In this document: in pieces, positions 7,854 to 17,187 of the stretch
How positions within the stretch are numbered: the stretch's first letter is position 1
Layout: each line of letters begins with the position of its first letter
Source of the DNA: Kitasatospora mediocidica KCTC 9733
Lineage (GTDB): Bacteria > Actinomycetota > Actinomycetes > Streptomycetales > Streptomycetaceae
NCBI RefSeq assembly: GCF_000744225.1
Contig: NZ_JQLN01000005.1
Location: 1-64,000, forward strand
Direction of reading: 5' to 3'
DNA length: 64,000 nucleotides
Notes under the pieces: generated by a model
What the model was told of the DNA's origin: nothing
Databases searched by the model: none
What the model saw: only the letters and a program-made list of their open reading frames with translations
Position numbers and translations under genes: made by a program

Positions 7854-7886
7854 CCGGACCGGGTGACCACAGCCCTCCCGGTCCGG
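7854..7886 (+). terminator. Terminator of the 60-residue gene
   Basis: Perfect 10-bp stem CCGGACCGGG (7854-7863) and CCCGGTCCGG (7877-7886), beginning 9 bp after the stop. Confidence 0.65.
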
Positions 7887-7930
7887 TCCTCACCCCCCTC
7901 CGGGCCGGTGAACCGGCCCCCGACACGTCC

Positions 7931-7964
7931 CGAGCCCCGGCGCGACCCACTGCGCCGGGGCTCG
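7931..7964. terminator. Bidirectional terminator between converging genes
   Basis: Perfect 13-bp stem (7931-7943 with 7952-7964) around an 8-base loop, 32 bp beyond the stop of the minus-strand gene at 7996. Confidence 0.7.
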
Positions 7965-7995
7965 GTGCGTCTGCTGCGAGCTCCCGTACCTGGTC

Positions 7996-8814
7996 CTAGT
8001 CGTGCCAGGCGCCGAGGGTCTCCAGGCGGTCCTGCAGCAGCTCGAAGACGCCGGGCGGCGCCGCGACGGTGAGCTCGCGGGAGACGGGATCACCCGGGCG
8101 GCCGCCGGTCAGCGCGCCCGCCTCGCGGGCGATCAGCGCCCCGGCGGCGTGGTCCCAGGGGGCCAGGCCGCGCTCGTAGTAGCCGTCCAGCCGGCCGGCC
8201 GCGACGTCGCAGAGGTCGATCGCCGCCGCGCCGCCGCGCCGGATGTCGCGCAGCTCGGGCATCAACTGCCGTAGTACGTCCGCCTGGTGTACCCGCGCGG
8301 ACTGGACGTAGTTGAAGCCGGTACCGATCAGCGCCTGCCCCCACGGCGGCGCCGGACGGACCGAGATCGGGCGGCCGTCCAGCAACGCGCCGCGGCCCAG
8401 CACCGCCTGGAACGTCTCGCGGCGGGCCGGTGCCGCGACCACGCCGACCACGGTCTGCCCGTCCAGCTCGGCGGCCACGCTCACCGCCCAGCCGGGGAGT
8501 CCGTAGAGGTAGTTGACGGTCCCGTCGAGCGGGTCGACGATCCACCGGACGCCGCTGCGGCCGACCCGCTCGGTGCCCTCCTCGCCGAGGTACCCGTCCA
8601 GCGGGCGGCGGGCGGCGATCAGCTCGACGATCAGCTTCTCGGAGGCGAGGTCCATCTCGGTGACGACGTCGACCGGGCTGCTCTTGACGGCCGCCACGCC
8701 GAGGTCGGCGGGGCGGCCGTCGCGCAACAGTTCGCCGGCTTGCCGGGCGGCCTCCAGGGCGACGACGAGCAGCTCGTCCAGCAGGTCTTGGTCGGGCACG
8801 GCTTGGTCGGGCAC
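7996..8814 (-). CDS. Inositol monophosphatase family protein
   Basis: Mg-dependent, lithium-sensitive-type sugar-phosphate phosphatase. The substrate could be inositol-1-phosphate, histidinol phosphate or PAP-like. The family's metal motifs are clear: E78 in LGEEG, D94-P-L-D97-G-T in WIVDPLDGTVNY, and WDHAAGALIAREAGA near 222. It has 272 residues, normal length. It follows ferrochelatase by 57 bp and is probably co-transcribed. GTG 8814 has GGAGGACC upstream. A perfect 15-bp tandem duplication (8787-8816) repeats the start region, giving PDQAVPDQD at the N-terminus. Confidence 0.9.
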   Translation of the reverse strand: MPDQAVPDQDLLDELLVVALEAARQAGELLRDGRPADLGVAAVKSSPVDVVTEMDLASEKLIVELIAARRPLDGYLGEEGTERVGRSGVRWIVDPLDGTVNYLYGLPGWAVSVAAELDGQTVVGVVAAPARRETFQAVLGRGALLDGRPISVRPAPPWGQALIGTGFNYVQSARVHQADVLRQLMPELRDIRRGGAAAIDLCDVAAGRLDGYYERGLAPWDHAAGALIAREAGALTGGRPGDPVSRELTVAAPPGVFELLQDRLETLGAWHD

Positions 8815-8816
8815 GG
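8787..8816 (-). repeat. 15-bp tandem duplication across the inositol-phosphatase start
   Basis: CTTGGTCGGGCACGG occurs at 8787-8801 and again at 8802-8816. Each copy carries an in-frame GTG (8799 and 8814), but only the outer one keeps the ribosome binding site. Confidence 0.9.
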
Positions 8817-8871
8817 TGGTCCTCCGGGTCGGATGACGGGCGGCGGGGACGGGCGGCGGGGAAGCCGGGTC

Positions 8872-10011
8872 TCAGGAGACCTGCGCGGCGGCGGGTCGCG
8901 GAGCCCGCGGGTTGGGGCAGCAGGCGACGGCGCAGACGTCGTGGCTGGCGCCGAACGCTCCCAGCGCGCAGCGTTCGACCGCCGAGCCGCGCTCGACCGC
9001 CGCCCGCTCCAGCAGGAGCCCGCGCACCGCGGCCGTGAAGCGCGGGTCGGCGCCGACGGTCGCGGCGCGGGCCACCGGGAGGCCGAGCTTCGCGGCGTGG
9101 TCGGCGGCCTCGGTGTCGAGGTCGTACTTGACCTCCATGTGGTCCGAGACGAAACCGATCGGGATCATCACGGCGGCGCTCGCGCCGTCCGCGTGCAGCG
9201 CGTCCAGGTGGTCGCAGATGTCGGGTTCCAGCCACGGGATGTGCGGGGCGCCGCTGCGGCTCTGGAAGACCAGCTCCCACGGCCGGTCCGCGACACCGGT
9301 CGCCTCGGCGACGGCCTCGGCGACCAGCCGGGCGACCTCCAGGTGCTGGGCGACGTAGGCCCCGCCCGGCGTACCACGGGCGGGGTCGTCCGGCGCGCCG
9401 GAGGACTCGGCCATCGAGAGCGGGATCGAGTGGGTGGTGAAGGCCAGCCGGGCGCCGTCGCGGGTGTCGGCGGGCAGCTCGGCGAGCGCGGCGAGGGTGG
9501 CGTCGATCATCGGGCGGACGAAGCCGGGGTGGTTGTAGAAGTGCCGGAGCTTGTCGACGGTCAGCGTCGGCAGCCCTTCCTCGGCCAGCCGGGCGAGCGC
9601 GTCGGCGAGGTTCTCGCGGTACTGGCGGCAGCCGGAGTACCCCGCGTACGCGCTGGTGGCCAGGACGGCGATCCGGCGGTGGCCGTCGTTCGCCATCTCG
9701 CGCAGGGTGTCGATCAGGTAGGGCGCCCAGTTCCGGTTGCCCCAGTAGACCGGCAGGCACAGGCCGTGCGCGGCGAAGTCCTCGCGCAGCGCGGCGAGCA
9801 GCTCGCGGTTCTGCGCGTTGATCGGGCTGACGCCGCCGAACAGGAAGTAGTGCTTGCCCACCTCGGCCAGCCGTTCCTTCGGGATGCCCCGGCCGCGGGT
9901 GACGTTCTCCAGGAACGGCACCACGTCCTCGGGTGCCTCCGGGCCGCCGAAGGAGAGCAGCAGCAGCGCGTCGTAGGGGGCAGGGTCGATGAGGGTCTGC
10001 GCGTCGGACAT
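8872..10011 (-). CDS. hemH: Ferrochelatase (heme or coproheme type)
   Basis: Inserts ferrous iron into a porphyrin. In actinobacteria the substrate is normally coproporphyrin III, so cpfC may be the better name. The N-terminal [14 protein letters not shown], catalytic-His FTTHSIP and C-terminal [16 protein letters not shown] motifs are typical. The C-terminus has a cluster [18 protein letters not shown], plausible ligands for the [2Fe-2S] cluster known in actinobacterial enzymes. ATG 10011 gives 379 residues with AGGA upstream; the sequence further upstream is the divergent promoter zone. The phosphatase gene follows. Confidence 0.94.
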   Translation of the reverse strand: MSDAQTLIDPAPYDALLLLSFGGPEAPEDVVPFLENVTRGRGIPKERLAEVGKHYFLFGGVSPINAQNRELLAALREDFAAHGLCLPVYWGNRNWAPYLIDTLREMANDGHRRIAVLATSAYAGYSGCRQYRENLADALARLAEEGLPTLTVDKLRHFYNHPGFVRPMIDATLAALAELPADTRDGARLAFTTHSIPLSMAESSGAPDDPARGTPGGAYVAQHLEVARLVAEAVAEATGVADRPWELVFQSRSGAPHIPWLEPDICDHLDALHADGASAAVMIPIGFVSDHMEVKYDLDTEAADHAAKLGLPVARAATVGADPRFTAAVRGLLLERAAVERGSAVERCALGAFGASHDVCAVACCPNPRAPRPAAAQVS

Positions 10012-10088
10012 GGCACCGATCCTGCCACTGCGCACCGGCCCGCCGCGGGCCGGGCCACGCGGGGACGGGCCGGGGCTCCGGTTTGCCA

Positions 10089-10101
10089 AGCTTCGTAAGC
10101 T
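10089..10101. promoter_or_regulatory. 13-bp palindrome in the hemH/MFS divergent promoter region
   Basis: AGCTTCGTAAGCT, perfect 5-bp arms around CGT, lies 38 bp before the MFS start and 78 bp before hemH. It is placed to control the exporter. No adjacent regulator gene is present. Confidence 0.35.
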
Positions 10102-10139
10102 ATGTAGAGGATCAACGTTCCTTACCACCCGGAGCCACC

Positions 10140-11384
10140 GTGCTGTCCAGCTACCGTCAGATATTCGCCGCGCCGGGCAGTCTGGCCTTCTCCACCACCG
10201 GATTCGTCTCCCGGCTGCCGATCTCGATGACCGGGATCGGCATCGTCACCATGCTCGCCGAGCTGCGCGGTTCGTACGGCGTCGCGGGCGCGGTCTCGGC
10301 GACCGTGGCGGTCTCCGCCGCCGTGCTCGGGCCGCAGGTCTCCCGGCTGGTGGACCGGCTCGGCCAGCGCCGGGTCGCGCGGCCCGCCACCGTGCTGACG
10401 GTGCTCGCGGCGATGGCCCTGCTGCTGAGCGCGCACTTCGGCGCGCCGGACTGGGTGCTCTTCGTCTGCGCGGCCGGGATGGGCTGCATGCCCAGCACCG
10501 GCGCGATGGTGCGAGCCCGCTGGGCGCACCTGTACCGCGAGGACGCGGCCAAGCTGCACACCGCGTACTCGCTGGAGGCGGTGGTCGACGAGATCTGCTT
10601 CATCGTCGGCCCGATCCTGGCGATCGGCCTGGCCACCTCGGTCTTCCCGGAGGCCGGGCTGCTGCTGGCGGTGCTCTTCCTCGCCGTCGGCGTGGTGCTG
10701 TTCACCGCGCAGCGCCGGACCGAGCCGCCGGTGCACCCGGCGGCCGGGCAGTCGGGCACGTCGGCGATCCGCTCGGCCGGGCTGCGGGTGCTGGTGCTGA
10801 CCTTCGTGGCGACCGGTGCGATCTTCGGCGCGGTCGAGGTGGTCACCGTGGCCTTCGCCCAGGAGCAGGGGCACACCGCCGTCTCCAGCCTGGTGCTGGC
10901 CGTCTACGCGCTCGGCTCGGGACTGGCCGGGGTGGCCTTCGGCGCCCTGAAGCTGCCCGGCACGCTCGGCCAGCGGTTCCGCGTCGGGGTCTCGCTGATG
11001 GCGGTCAGCATGGTGCCGCTGGTGCTGGTGGCCTCCTGGTGCACCGGGGTGGCCGGGCTGGTCGCACTCGGTGGCGCGCTCTTCGTGGCCGGGCTCTCGA
11101 TATCCCCGACCATGATCACGGCGATGGGCCTGGTCGAGCGGCTGGTCCCGGCCGCCCAGCTGACCGAGGGGATGACCTGGACGACGACCGGGCTCGCGAT
11201 GGGCGTGGCGCTGGGGTCCTCGCTGGCCGGCCTGGTGGTGGACCACGCGGGCGCGGCCACCGGGTACTGGGTGCCGGTGGCCGGCGGGGTGTTCGCCGCG
11301 CTGACCGCGCTGGCCGGCGGCCGCTGGCTGCGGACGGACGCCGAGGCGACGCCGACCGAGGCCGTGCCGGTCGGCCACGGGTGA
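10140..11384 (+). CDS. Major facilitator superfamily transporter
   Basis: About 414 residues with 10-12 hydrophobic segments, including a duplicated six-helix layout either side of a short loop near residue 205. The segment after TM2 carries the MFS motif-A-like [17 protein letters not shown]. The likely function is drug or metabolite export by proton antiport; the substrate cannot be read from sequence. GTG 10140 is chosen because CGGAG lies 5 bases upstream and the reading [13 protein letters not shown] matches a usual MFS N-terminus. It is divergent from hemH. Confidence 0.88.
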   Translation: MLSSYRQIFAAPGSLAFSTTGFVSRLPISMTGIGIVTMLAELRGSYGVAGAVSATVAVSAAVLGPQVSRLVDRLGQRRVARPATVLTVLAAMALLLSAHFGAPDWVLFVCAAGMGCMPSTGAMVRARWAHLYREDAAKLHTAYSLEAVVDEICFIVGPILAIGLATSVFPEAGLLLAVLFLAVGVVLFTAQRRTEPPVHPAAGQSGTSAIRSAGLRVLVLTFVATGAIFGAVEVVTVAFAQEQGHTAVSSLVLAVYALGSGLAGVAFGALKLPGTLGQRFRVGVSLMAVSMVPLVLVASWCTGVAGLVALGGALFVAGLSISPTMITAMGLVERLVPAAQLTEGMTWTTTGLAMGVALGSSLAGLVVDHAGAATGYWVPVAGGVFAALTALAGGRWLRTDAEATPTEAVPVGHG

Positions 11385-11407
11385 CCGAAGGGGACGCGCA
11401 GGAGCCA

Positions 11408-11436
11408 TTTACCCGCGCCGGGCTGGTGATTAGGCT
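11408..11436 (+). promoter_or_regulatory. Candidate vegetative promoter of the flavin oxidase gene
   Basis: TTTACC (11408-11413) and TAGGCT (11431-11436) are separated by 17 bp. Transcription would start near 11443, about 33 bases before the ATG. Confidence 0.55.
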
Positions 11437-11475
11437 CCCTACCCACTGGTAGCGCTCTGAGCAGGAGGCCCCCGC

Positions 11476-12792
11476 ATGCCCCCCACCACGACCCCCGGCC
11501 GCTGGAGCAACTGGGCGGGCAACCAGAGTGCCGATCCCCGCCAGGTGGTCACGCCGTCCTCGCCCGACGAGCTGGCCGCCGTGGTCCGGCAGGCCGCCGA
11601 GGACGGACGGACGGTCAAGGCCGTCGGGTCCGGACACTCCTTCACCGCGATCGCCTCGGCCGGCGACGGGGTGCTGGTCCGCCCGGACGGCCTGACCGCG
11701 GTCCGCGAGCTGGACAGTGCGGCCGGCACCGTCACGGTGGAGTCCGGTGTGCCGATCTCCCGGCTCAACCGGCTGCTGGCGACCGCCGGCCTGTCGCTGA
11801 CCAACATGGGCGACATCGAGGTGCAGACCGTCGCCGGGGCGACCAGCACCGGCACCCACGGCACCGGGCGCGACTCGGCCTCGCTCTCCGCGCAGATCCG
11901 GGCCGTGGAGATCGTGCTCGCGGACGGCAGTGTCCGGCACTGCTCACCCACCGAGGAGCCCGAGCTGTTCCAGGGCGCCCGGCTGGGCCTGGGCGCGCTG
12001 GGCCTGGTGAGCGCGCTGACCTTCGGCGTCGAGCCGGCCTTCCTGCTGACCGCCCACGAGCAGCCGATGACCTTCGACCGGGTGATCGCGGACTTCGACG
12101 ACCTGACGGCGGTCAACGAGCACTTCGAGTTCTACTGGTTCCCGCACACCGACCGGTGCAGCACCAAGCGCAACAACCGCTCCCGGGGACCGGCCGCGCC
12201 GCTGCCCGGGTTCAAGGCCTGGCTGGACGACGACTTCCTCTCCAACACGGTCTGGGAGGGCGCCTGCCGGGTCGGCCGGGCCGTCCCGGCGAGCATTCCG
12301 GCGATCGCCGCCGTCGCCAGCCGGGCCTGGTCGGAGCGGACGTACACCGACACCGCGTACAAGGTGTTCACCAGCCCGCGCCGGGTGCGCTTCACCGAGA
12401 TGGAGTACGCGGTGCCGCGCGAGGCGGCGGTCACCGTGCTGCGCGAGCTGAAGGCGCTGGTCGAGCGCTCGCGCTGGCGGATCAGCTTCCCGGTGGAGGT
12501 GCGCACCGCGCCCGCCGACGACCTGTGGCTCTCCACCGCGAGCGGCCGGGACAGCGTCTACATCGCCGTCCACCTCTACCGGGGCACCGCCGAGCAGGGC
12601 TACTTCACCGCGGTCGAGCAGCTGATGACCGCTCACCAGGGCCGTCCGCACTGGGGCAAGCTGCACACCCGGGACGCCGACTACCTGTCAGGCGTCTATC
12701 CGCACTTCGCCGACTTCACGGCGCTGCGTGACCGGGTGGACCCGGAGCGCCGGTTCGCCAACGACTACCTGCGGCGCGTCCTCGGGAAGTAG
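11476..12792 (+). CDS. FAD-linked sugar or alditol oxidase (arabinono-1,4-lactone oxidase type)
   Basis: Oxidises a polyol or sugar lactone with O2 using covalently bound FAD (VAO/PCMH flavoprotein family). The FAD domain covers about residues 20-190. AVGSGHSFTAIA carries H54, the residue that anchors flavin in this family, and GATSTGTHGTG lines the cofactor. The C-terminal ALO domain ends HWGKLHTRDADYLSG, the substrate- and flavin-contacting motif of this family. At 438 residues it is slightly longer than alditol oxidase. GCAGGAGG precedes the ATG. Exact substrate unknown. Confidence 0.9.
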   Translation: MPPTTTPGRWSNWAGNQSADPRQVVTPSSPDELAAVVRQAAEDGRTVKAVGSGHSFTAIASAGDGVLVRPDGLTAVRELDSAAGTVTVESGVPISRLNRLLATAGLSLTNMGDIEVQTVAGATSTGTHGTGRDSASLSAQIRAVEIVLADGSVRHCSPTEEPELFQGARLGLGALGLVSALTFGVEPAFLLTAHEQPMTFDRVIADFDDLTAVNEHFEFYWFPHTDRCSTKRNNRSRGPAAPLPGFKAWLDDDFLSNTVWEGACRVGRAVPASIPAIAAVASRAWSERTYTDTAYKVFTSPRRVRFTEMEYAVPREAAVTVLRELKALVERSRWRISFPVEVRTAPADDLWLSTASGRDSVYIAVHLYRGTAEQGYFTAVEQLMTAHQGRPHWGKLHTRDADYLSGVYPHFADFTALRDRVDPERRFANDYLRRVLGK

Positions 12793-12793
12793 C

Positions 12794-13699
12794 TCACGGG
12801 GACGGCGGCACGGACCCGGCACCCGCCCCGGCGCCCGCCCCCACCGTGGTCGGCGGCACCGCACCGGGCGAGGCCGCCGACCGCTCCGGGGGCGTCGGGG
12901 TCGGCGTGGCAGTCGGGGTCGGGGTCGCCGACGGGCTCGCGGAGCCGCTGCTCGGCGCGCCGGAGGAGCGCGAGGCGTCCGGGGAGGGCGTCGAGGAGGG
13001 TGCGGCGGGATCGGAGGCTCCGGCGCTCGCCCCCGCGCTCGCCGAGGAGCGTGGGGTGGCCGGCGCGTCCGGACTCTCCCGGCCGGCCGGTGGCTGCACC
13101 GGCGCACGGTCCGGCTTGCGGCTGTCGCTGGGGAAGAGCGAGGTGCCGCCCCCGTCCTGGCCGGAGGTCATGGAGTGCACGCTCTTCCCCCAGGCCAGCT
13201 CGACGCCCACGATCGGCACCATCGCCAGCCCGAAGACCAGCGCCGAGACCGCCGCGTAGGTCTTCCAGGTCCAGCGCCGACGGGCCTTGAGCACCGGGGA
13301 GTCGTTCCACTCGCCGTTCGCTCCCGGCGCGCCCTGCGGGAGCCAGGCGGCCGGGATCGGCGCGGTGTCCCGCAGCGGGACCTGGGTCAGCGCGTTGACG
13401 CTCGGCCCGGCCGCGCGGTCGGTGACCTCGCGCAGCTGCCGGCCGGTGTGCCGGAAGACGTGCTGGAAGACCGCGCCCCCGGTGGTCGCGCCGATGCTGA
13501 CCACCGCCGCTCCGATGATCGTGCCGTAGACCCCGAGCTCGGAGGCGAGCACCGCGCCGACCACCGCGGCCAGCGCACTCGCCGCGACCTGGGCGACGCT
13601 CAGGTCGATCCGCTTCGTCCCCTGGGCCGCGTCGCCGGCCTTGCCGTCACCGGGCTCGGCCCCTCCCTCGGCGACCGCCCGCCCGTTCTGCTGCGGCAT
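12794..13699 (-). CDS. Membrane protein with Ser/Pro/Thr-rich extracellular tail
   Basis: 301-residue protein of unknown function. Two adjacent membrane segments (about 36-52 and 56-78), a cytoplasmic stretch, and a third membrane helix (147-168, VSALVFGLAMVPIVGVEL) lead into a long tail of Ser, Ala, Pro and Thr (SASAGASAGAS, PSATPTPTATPTPTP) that probably lies outside the membrane and spans the wall. ATG 13699 has GAGGGAGG upstream. It is convergent with the flavin oxidase with no spacer to speak of. Confidence 0.75.
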   Translation of the reverse strand: MPQQNGRAVAEGGAEPGDGKAGDAAQGTKRIDLSVAQVAASALAAVVGAVLASELGVYGTIIGAAVVSIGATTGGAVFQHVFRHTGRQLREVTDRAAGPSVNALTQVPLRDTAPIPAAWLPQGAPGANGEWNDSPVLKARRRWTWKTYAAVSALVFGLAMVPIVGVELAWGKSVHSMTSGQDGGGTSLFPSDSRKPDRAPVQPPAGRESPDAPATPRSSASAGASAGASDPAAPSSTPSPDASRSSGAPSSGSASPSATPTPTATPTPTPPERSAASPGAVPPTTVGAGAGAGAGSVPPSP

Positions 13700-14258
13700 C
13701 CGCGCCCCTCCCTCAACTTCTCGCACAATTGGTCCATCAATCAGATAAGTCCAACCATCTTGCACAAAGAAGGACACAAGGGTCGAAAATCCACCACCTT
13801 GCAGTCGATATATGTGAAGATGATCACCGTCAACTGATCGGCGGTCCGCCATCGGAGTCCGCAGTCTTGAGATTCCCGTGAATCGCGGGAGACTTGAGCG
13901 GCGAGCCGCCCCTCTGGATGCCACGAATGGAGTACTGTTCGTGGAGCCTGAGCCCTCGGTCATCCTGTCGACTGCCCGTCAACACGGCAGTACGGACAAC
14001 CTCGGTCCAGGCACGCACGGCGGCGCTCGACCCGAACCGTCGCTCCACATCCACGTGCGGGGTACGGCCGGGACCCGAGGCGCGGCGTCACCAGACGACG
14101 CGGCGAACAGGCAACCGTGCCACAGCGGTGTGATCGGACGGAAGTCCGACACGCCGGAGAACTCTGCAAGGTTGTGGCAAGTCGCCAGTGGGCAGGCCAC
14201 ACTCAGTACGGGAGCAGCGACGCAGGTGACGTCGGCAGGCACCACCCGGGAGGTAACC
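13700..14258. other. 559-bp divergent promoter region upstream of sepH
   Basis: Holds a good promoter for the leftward membrane-protein gene (13805-13833) and the presumed long leader of sepH. No convincing short gene is seen; in-frame extension of sepH upstream is rich in rare residues and lacks a start signal. Confidence 0.6.
13805..13833 (-). promoter_or_regulatory. Candidate promoter of the leftward membrane-protein gene
   Basis: Minus-strand TTGACG (13833-13828) and TATCGA (13810-13805) are 17 bp apart in an unusually AT-rich patch, giving a leader of roughly 100 bases. Confidence 0.45.
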
Positions 14259-15323
14259 GTGCCCGAACTGCGCGTCGTGGCTGTCAGCAATGACGGCACA
14301 CGGCTGGTCCTCAAGGCTGCCGACAGCACGGAGTTCACCCTCCCCATCGACGAGCGGCTGCGCGCCGCCATCCGTGGTGACCGGCCACGCCTGGGCCAGA
14401 TCGAGATCGAGGTGGAGAGCCACCTCCGCCCCCGTGACATCCAGGCGCGGATACGAGCCGGCGCCTCCGCCGAGGAGGTCGCCCAGGCCGCCGGGATCTC
14501 GGTGGACCGGGTCCGCCGCTTCGAGGGTCCGGTGCTCGCCGAGCGCGCCTTCATGGCCGAGCGGGCCCGCAAGACCCCGATCCGTCGGCACGGCGAGAGC
14601 ACCGGACCGCAGCTGGGCGAGGCCGTCGCCGAGCGGCTGGTGCTGCGTGGCGCCGAGAAGGACGCCGAGCGCTGGGACTCCTGGCGGCGCGACGACGGTA
14701 CCTGGGAGGTCGTCCTCTCCTACCGGGCCGACGACGAGGGCCGCTCCGCGAGCTGGACGTACGACCCGCCCCGGCGGCTGGTCCAGCCGATCGACGACGA
14801 GGCCCGCGCGCTGATCGGCGAGAACGTCGAGCGCGAGGAGGACTCGGTCTTCCCGTTCATCCCGCGGATCGCCCGGCTCCCGCACGACCGTCCGATGCGC
14901 CCGATGATCGAGCGTCCCTCGGCCGACCGGATCATGTCCCCGCCGCCCGAGCGGATCGTGGCCCGCGAGGCGACGGCCACGGCCGCCACCGCCGACGCCC
15001 GGGATTCGCTGACCAGCCTGCTGGATGTGGTCCCGGCCTTCCGGGGCGACCTCGCGGTCGGCCCGTCGGCGATCGAGGCCGCGCCGCCGGTCGAGGACGA
15101 GCAGTTGGTCGAGGAGCCGGCCGCCGCCGTGGCACCGGCCGTCGGCGCGGGCTCGGCCTACGCGGACATCCTGATGCCCCGGGCGGTCGCACCGCACCGG
15201 GAGCGGCTGGTCGGCACCACCGACCGGCAGGCCGAGGCGGACGGCGTGCGTCCGGGCCGCCGGGCCACGGTGCCCAGCTGGGACGAGATCGTCTTCGGCA
15301 GCCGCCGCAAGAAGCAGGAGTAG
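14259..15323 (+). CDS. sepH: Cell division protein SepH
   Basis: Actinobacterial FtsZ-binding protein that promotes FtsZ assembly and septation in Streptomyces. The N-terminal DUF3071 domain (about 1-170) contains a helix-turn-helix, PRDIQARIRAGASAEEVAQA and GISVDRVRRFEGP, followed by RAFMAERARKTPIRR. A disordered acidic/Pro-rich middle leads to the conserved end VPSWDEIVFGSRRKKQE. GTG 14259 follows GGGAGG by 5 bases and begins PELRVVAVSNDGT as in homologues. 354 residues. A terminator follows immediately. Confidence 0.93.
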   Translation: MPELRVVAVSNDGTRLVLKAADSTEFTLPIDERLRAAIRGDRPRLGQIEIEVESHLRPRDIQARIRAGASAEEVAQAAGISVDRVRRFEGPVLAERAFMAERARKTPIRRHGESTGPQLGEAVAERLVLRGAEKDAERWDSWRRDDGTWEVVLSYRADDEGRSASWTYDPPRRLVQPIDDEARALIGENVEREEDSVFPFIPRIARLPHDRPMRPMIERPSADRIMSPPPERIVAREATATAATADARDSLTSLLDVVPAFRGDLAVGPSAIEAAPPVEDEQLVEEPAAAVAPAVGAGSAYADILMPRAVAPHRERLVGTTDRQAEADGVRPGRRATVPSWDEIVFGSRRKKQE

Positions 15324-15356
15324 CGAAGAGGGGCCCCGGGTGAGGGCCCCTCTTCG
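15324..15356 (+). terminator. Terminator of sepH
   Basis: Perfect 13-bp stem (15324-15336 with 15344-15356), a 7-base loop, directly abutting the sepH stop codon. It also faces the end of the leftward sulfurtransferase gene, so it may act in both directions. Confidence 0.8.
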
Positions 15357-15378
15357 TGCTGCCGGCCGGCGCTCCCGC

Positions 15379-16239
15379 TCAGCCGCGCTCGGCTCCCGTG
15401 GCGACCGGCCTGGCCGGGTCGCGGGACCACTCGCTCCAGGAGCCCGGGTACAGCGAGGCCTGACGCCCCGCCAGCTCCAGGGCCAGCGCCTGGTGCGCCG
15501 CCGTCACCCCCGAGCCGCAGTAGACGCCCACCGCCTGCCCGTCCGCGCCCAGCGCGCGGAACCGCTCCGCCAGCTCGGCGGCGGGCCGGAAGCGCCCGTC
15601 CGGACCGAGGTTCTCGTTGGTCGGCGCGCTGACCGCGCCGGGGATGTGCCCGGCCCGCGGGTCGATCGGCTCGGTCTCGCCGCGGTAGCGCTCGCCGGCC
15701 CGGGCGTCCAGCAGGAGGCCGCCGCGCGCCAGCTCGGCCGCCTGCTCGGCGTCCAGCGTCGGCAGCTGCCCGGGGACCGGCTTGAAGTCACCGTCTCCCG
15801 GCGGCGGAACCTCGGTGGTCTGCGGCTGTCCGGCCGCCAGCCAGGCGGCCAGGCCGCCGTCCAGCACCCGGACGTCGCGGTGGCCGGCCCAGCGCAGCAG
15901 CCACCAGGCCCGGGCCGCCGCCATCGACGTGTTCGCGTCGTAGACCACCACCGGACGGTCCGCGCCGACCCCGGCCCGGCGCAGCGCGGCGCCGAACTCC
16001 TCCGGGTCCGGCAGCGGGTGGCGCCCGCCGACGCCCACCTGGACGGCCGGGGCGGCCAGCACGCGGTCCAGCTCCAGGAAGTGGGCCTGCGGCAGGTGGC
16101 CCACCTCGTAGTCCTCGATGCCGGCCGGGCCGCCCAGCTGCCAGCGGATGTCCAGCAGCACCGGCGGCAGCGGACCGGCCAGCGCCCGCACCAGCTCGTC
16201 GACGGAGATCAACGGAGAAGTCTTGTCCATGCGGGTCAT
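15379..16239 (-). CDS. Thiosulfate/3-mercaptopyruvate sulfurtransferase (two-domain rhodanese)
   Basis: Transfers sulfane sulfur from thiosulfate or mercaptopyruvate to acceptors such as cyanide or thiols. Two rhodanese domains: the N-terminal one (about 10-140) is inactive, with VVVYDANTSMAAAR carrying Asp in place of the catalytic Cys, and the C-terminal one (about 160-275) has active-site C241 in YCGSGVTAAH. 286 residues, normal length. A second start at 16227 (MDKTSPLIS) is possible. Convergent with sepH. Confidence 0.92.
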   Translation of the reverse strand: MTRMDKTSPLISVDELVRALAGPLPPVLLDIRWQLGGPAGIEDYEVGHLPQAHFLELDRVLAAPAVQVGVGGRHPLPDPEEFGAALRRAGVGADRPVVVYDANTSMAAARAWWLLRWAGHRDVRVLDGGLAAWLAAGQPQTTEVPPPGDGDFKPVPGQLPTLDAEQAAELARGGLLLDARAGERYRGETEPIDPRAGHIPGAVSAPTNENLGPDGRFRPAAELAERFRALGADGQAVGVYCGSGVTAAHQALALELAGRQASLYPGSWSEWSRDPARPVATGAERG

Positions 16240-16399
16240 TCTGCCGCCTGCGACGGTCGCATCGGGGTGCGGAACGCTCTTTGTACGGTCTTTGCCGTGG
16301 CGTCAGCGCGGTCCTGCGGTGTGTCGTGCACGAGGAATGGGAGCATCTGGGCCTGGGGCCCGCGCCGCCGGGCCGGGTGCCCCCGCGAGGAGGCCTGTG

Positions 16400-17176
16400 A
16401 TGACTGCGGTGAAGGTCCGGGTGGCGCAGGGCACACCCTGCTGGGTGAGCCTGATGGTCCATGACCTGGAGGGCGCCAAGGCCTTCTACGGTCCGCTGCT
16501 GGACTGGAGTTTCACCCCGGGACCCGCCGAACTCGGCGCCTACGTCCGGGCCAGCCTGCACGGCGCCAAGGTCGCCGGGATCGGGGTGGCCCCGGCCGAC
16601 ACGGCACTGCCCACCGAGTGGACCACGTACTTCGCGGTGGACAGCGCCGACGACGTCTCGCAGCGGGTGCGCGAGTGCGGCGGAACGGTGGCGGTCGGGC
16701 CGCTGCGGTCCGGGCCGGCCGGACGCCTCGCCGTCGCCGCGGACCTCTCGGGAGCCTTCTTCGGGCTCTGGGAGGGCCGCGAGCACCTCGGCTGGGAGGT
16801 GGTCGGCGAGCCGGGCGCGCCGGTCTGGAGCGAACTGGTCACCAACGACGAGCCGCTGGCTGCCGCCTTCTACGGCTCGGTGCTGGGCCGCGCGGTGGTC
16901 GAGGCGGACCCGTCGGCGCTGGCCCGCGGGGACGAGGAGGCCACCCTCCAGGTGGACGGGCACCGGGTGGCCGGCATCCGGCAGACCGGCGACCTGCGGG
17001 ACGGTCCGCCGCGCTGGCGGGTCTACTTCGCGGTCGCGGACGTCGATCTGACCGTGCACCAGGCGCTGGCACTGGGCGGCAGCCTGCTGGTGGCGCCCTA
17101 CGACACCCCGTACGGGCGGGTGGCCCGGCTGGCCGATCCGGAGGGCGGCCGGTTCTCGGTGGTCAGGCTGCCGTAA
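16400..17176 (+). CDS. VOC-family (glyoxalase/bleomycin-resistance fold) protein
   Basis: 258 residues made of two VOC modules, about 8-125 (CWVSLMVHDLEGAKAFYGPLLDW) and 135-255 (VWSELVTNDEPLAAAFYGSVLG), each with the beta-alpha-beta-beta-beta pattern. Streptomycete relatives are often annotated as hydroxylases or resistance proteins, but no activity can be assigned. GAGGAGG lies 6 bases before ATG 16400. The stop is 11 bp from the converging thymidine kinase stop, leaving no room for separate terminators. Confidence 0.85.
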   Translation: MTAVKVRVAQGTPCWVSLMVHDLEGAKAFYGPLLDWSFTPGPAELGAYVRASLHGAKVAGIGVAPADTALPTEWTTYFAVDSADDVSQRVRECGGTVAVGPLRSGPAGRLAVAADLSGAFFGLWEGREHLGWEVVGEPGAPVWSELVTNDEPLAAAFYGSVLGRAVVEADPSALARGDEEATLQVDGHRVAGIRQTGDLRDGPPRWRVYFAVADVDLTVHQALALGGSLLVAPYDTPYGRVARLADPEGGRFSVVRLP

Positions 17177-17187
17177 CCGGCGCGCTG

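Noticed and set aside
12728-13837. Long rightward reading frame of about 370 codons
   Set aside because: Composition is Arg/Gly/Pro-rich with no domain. It runs antisense to the membrane-protein gene (12794-13699) and arises from GC bias.
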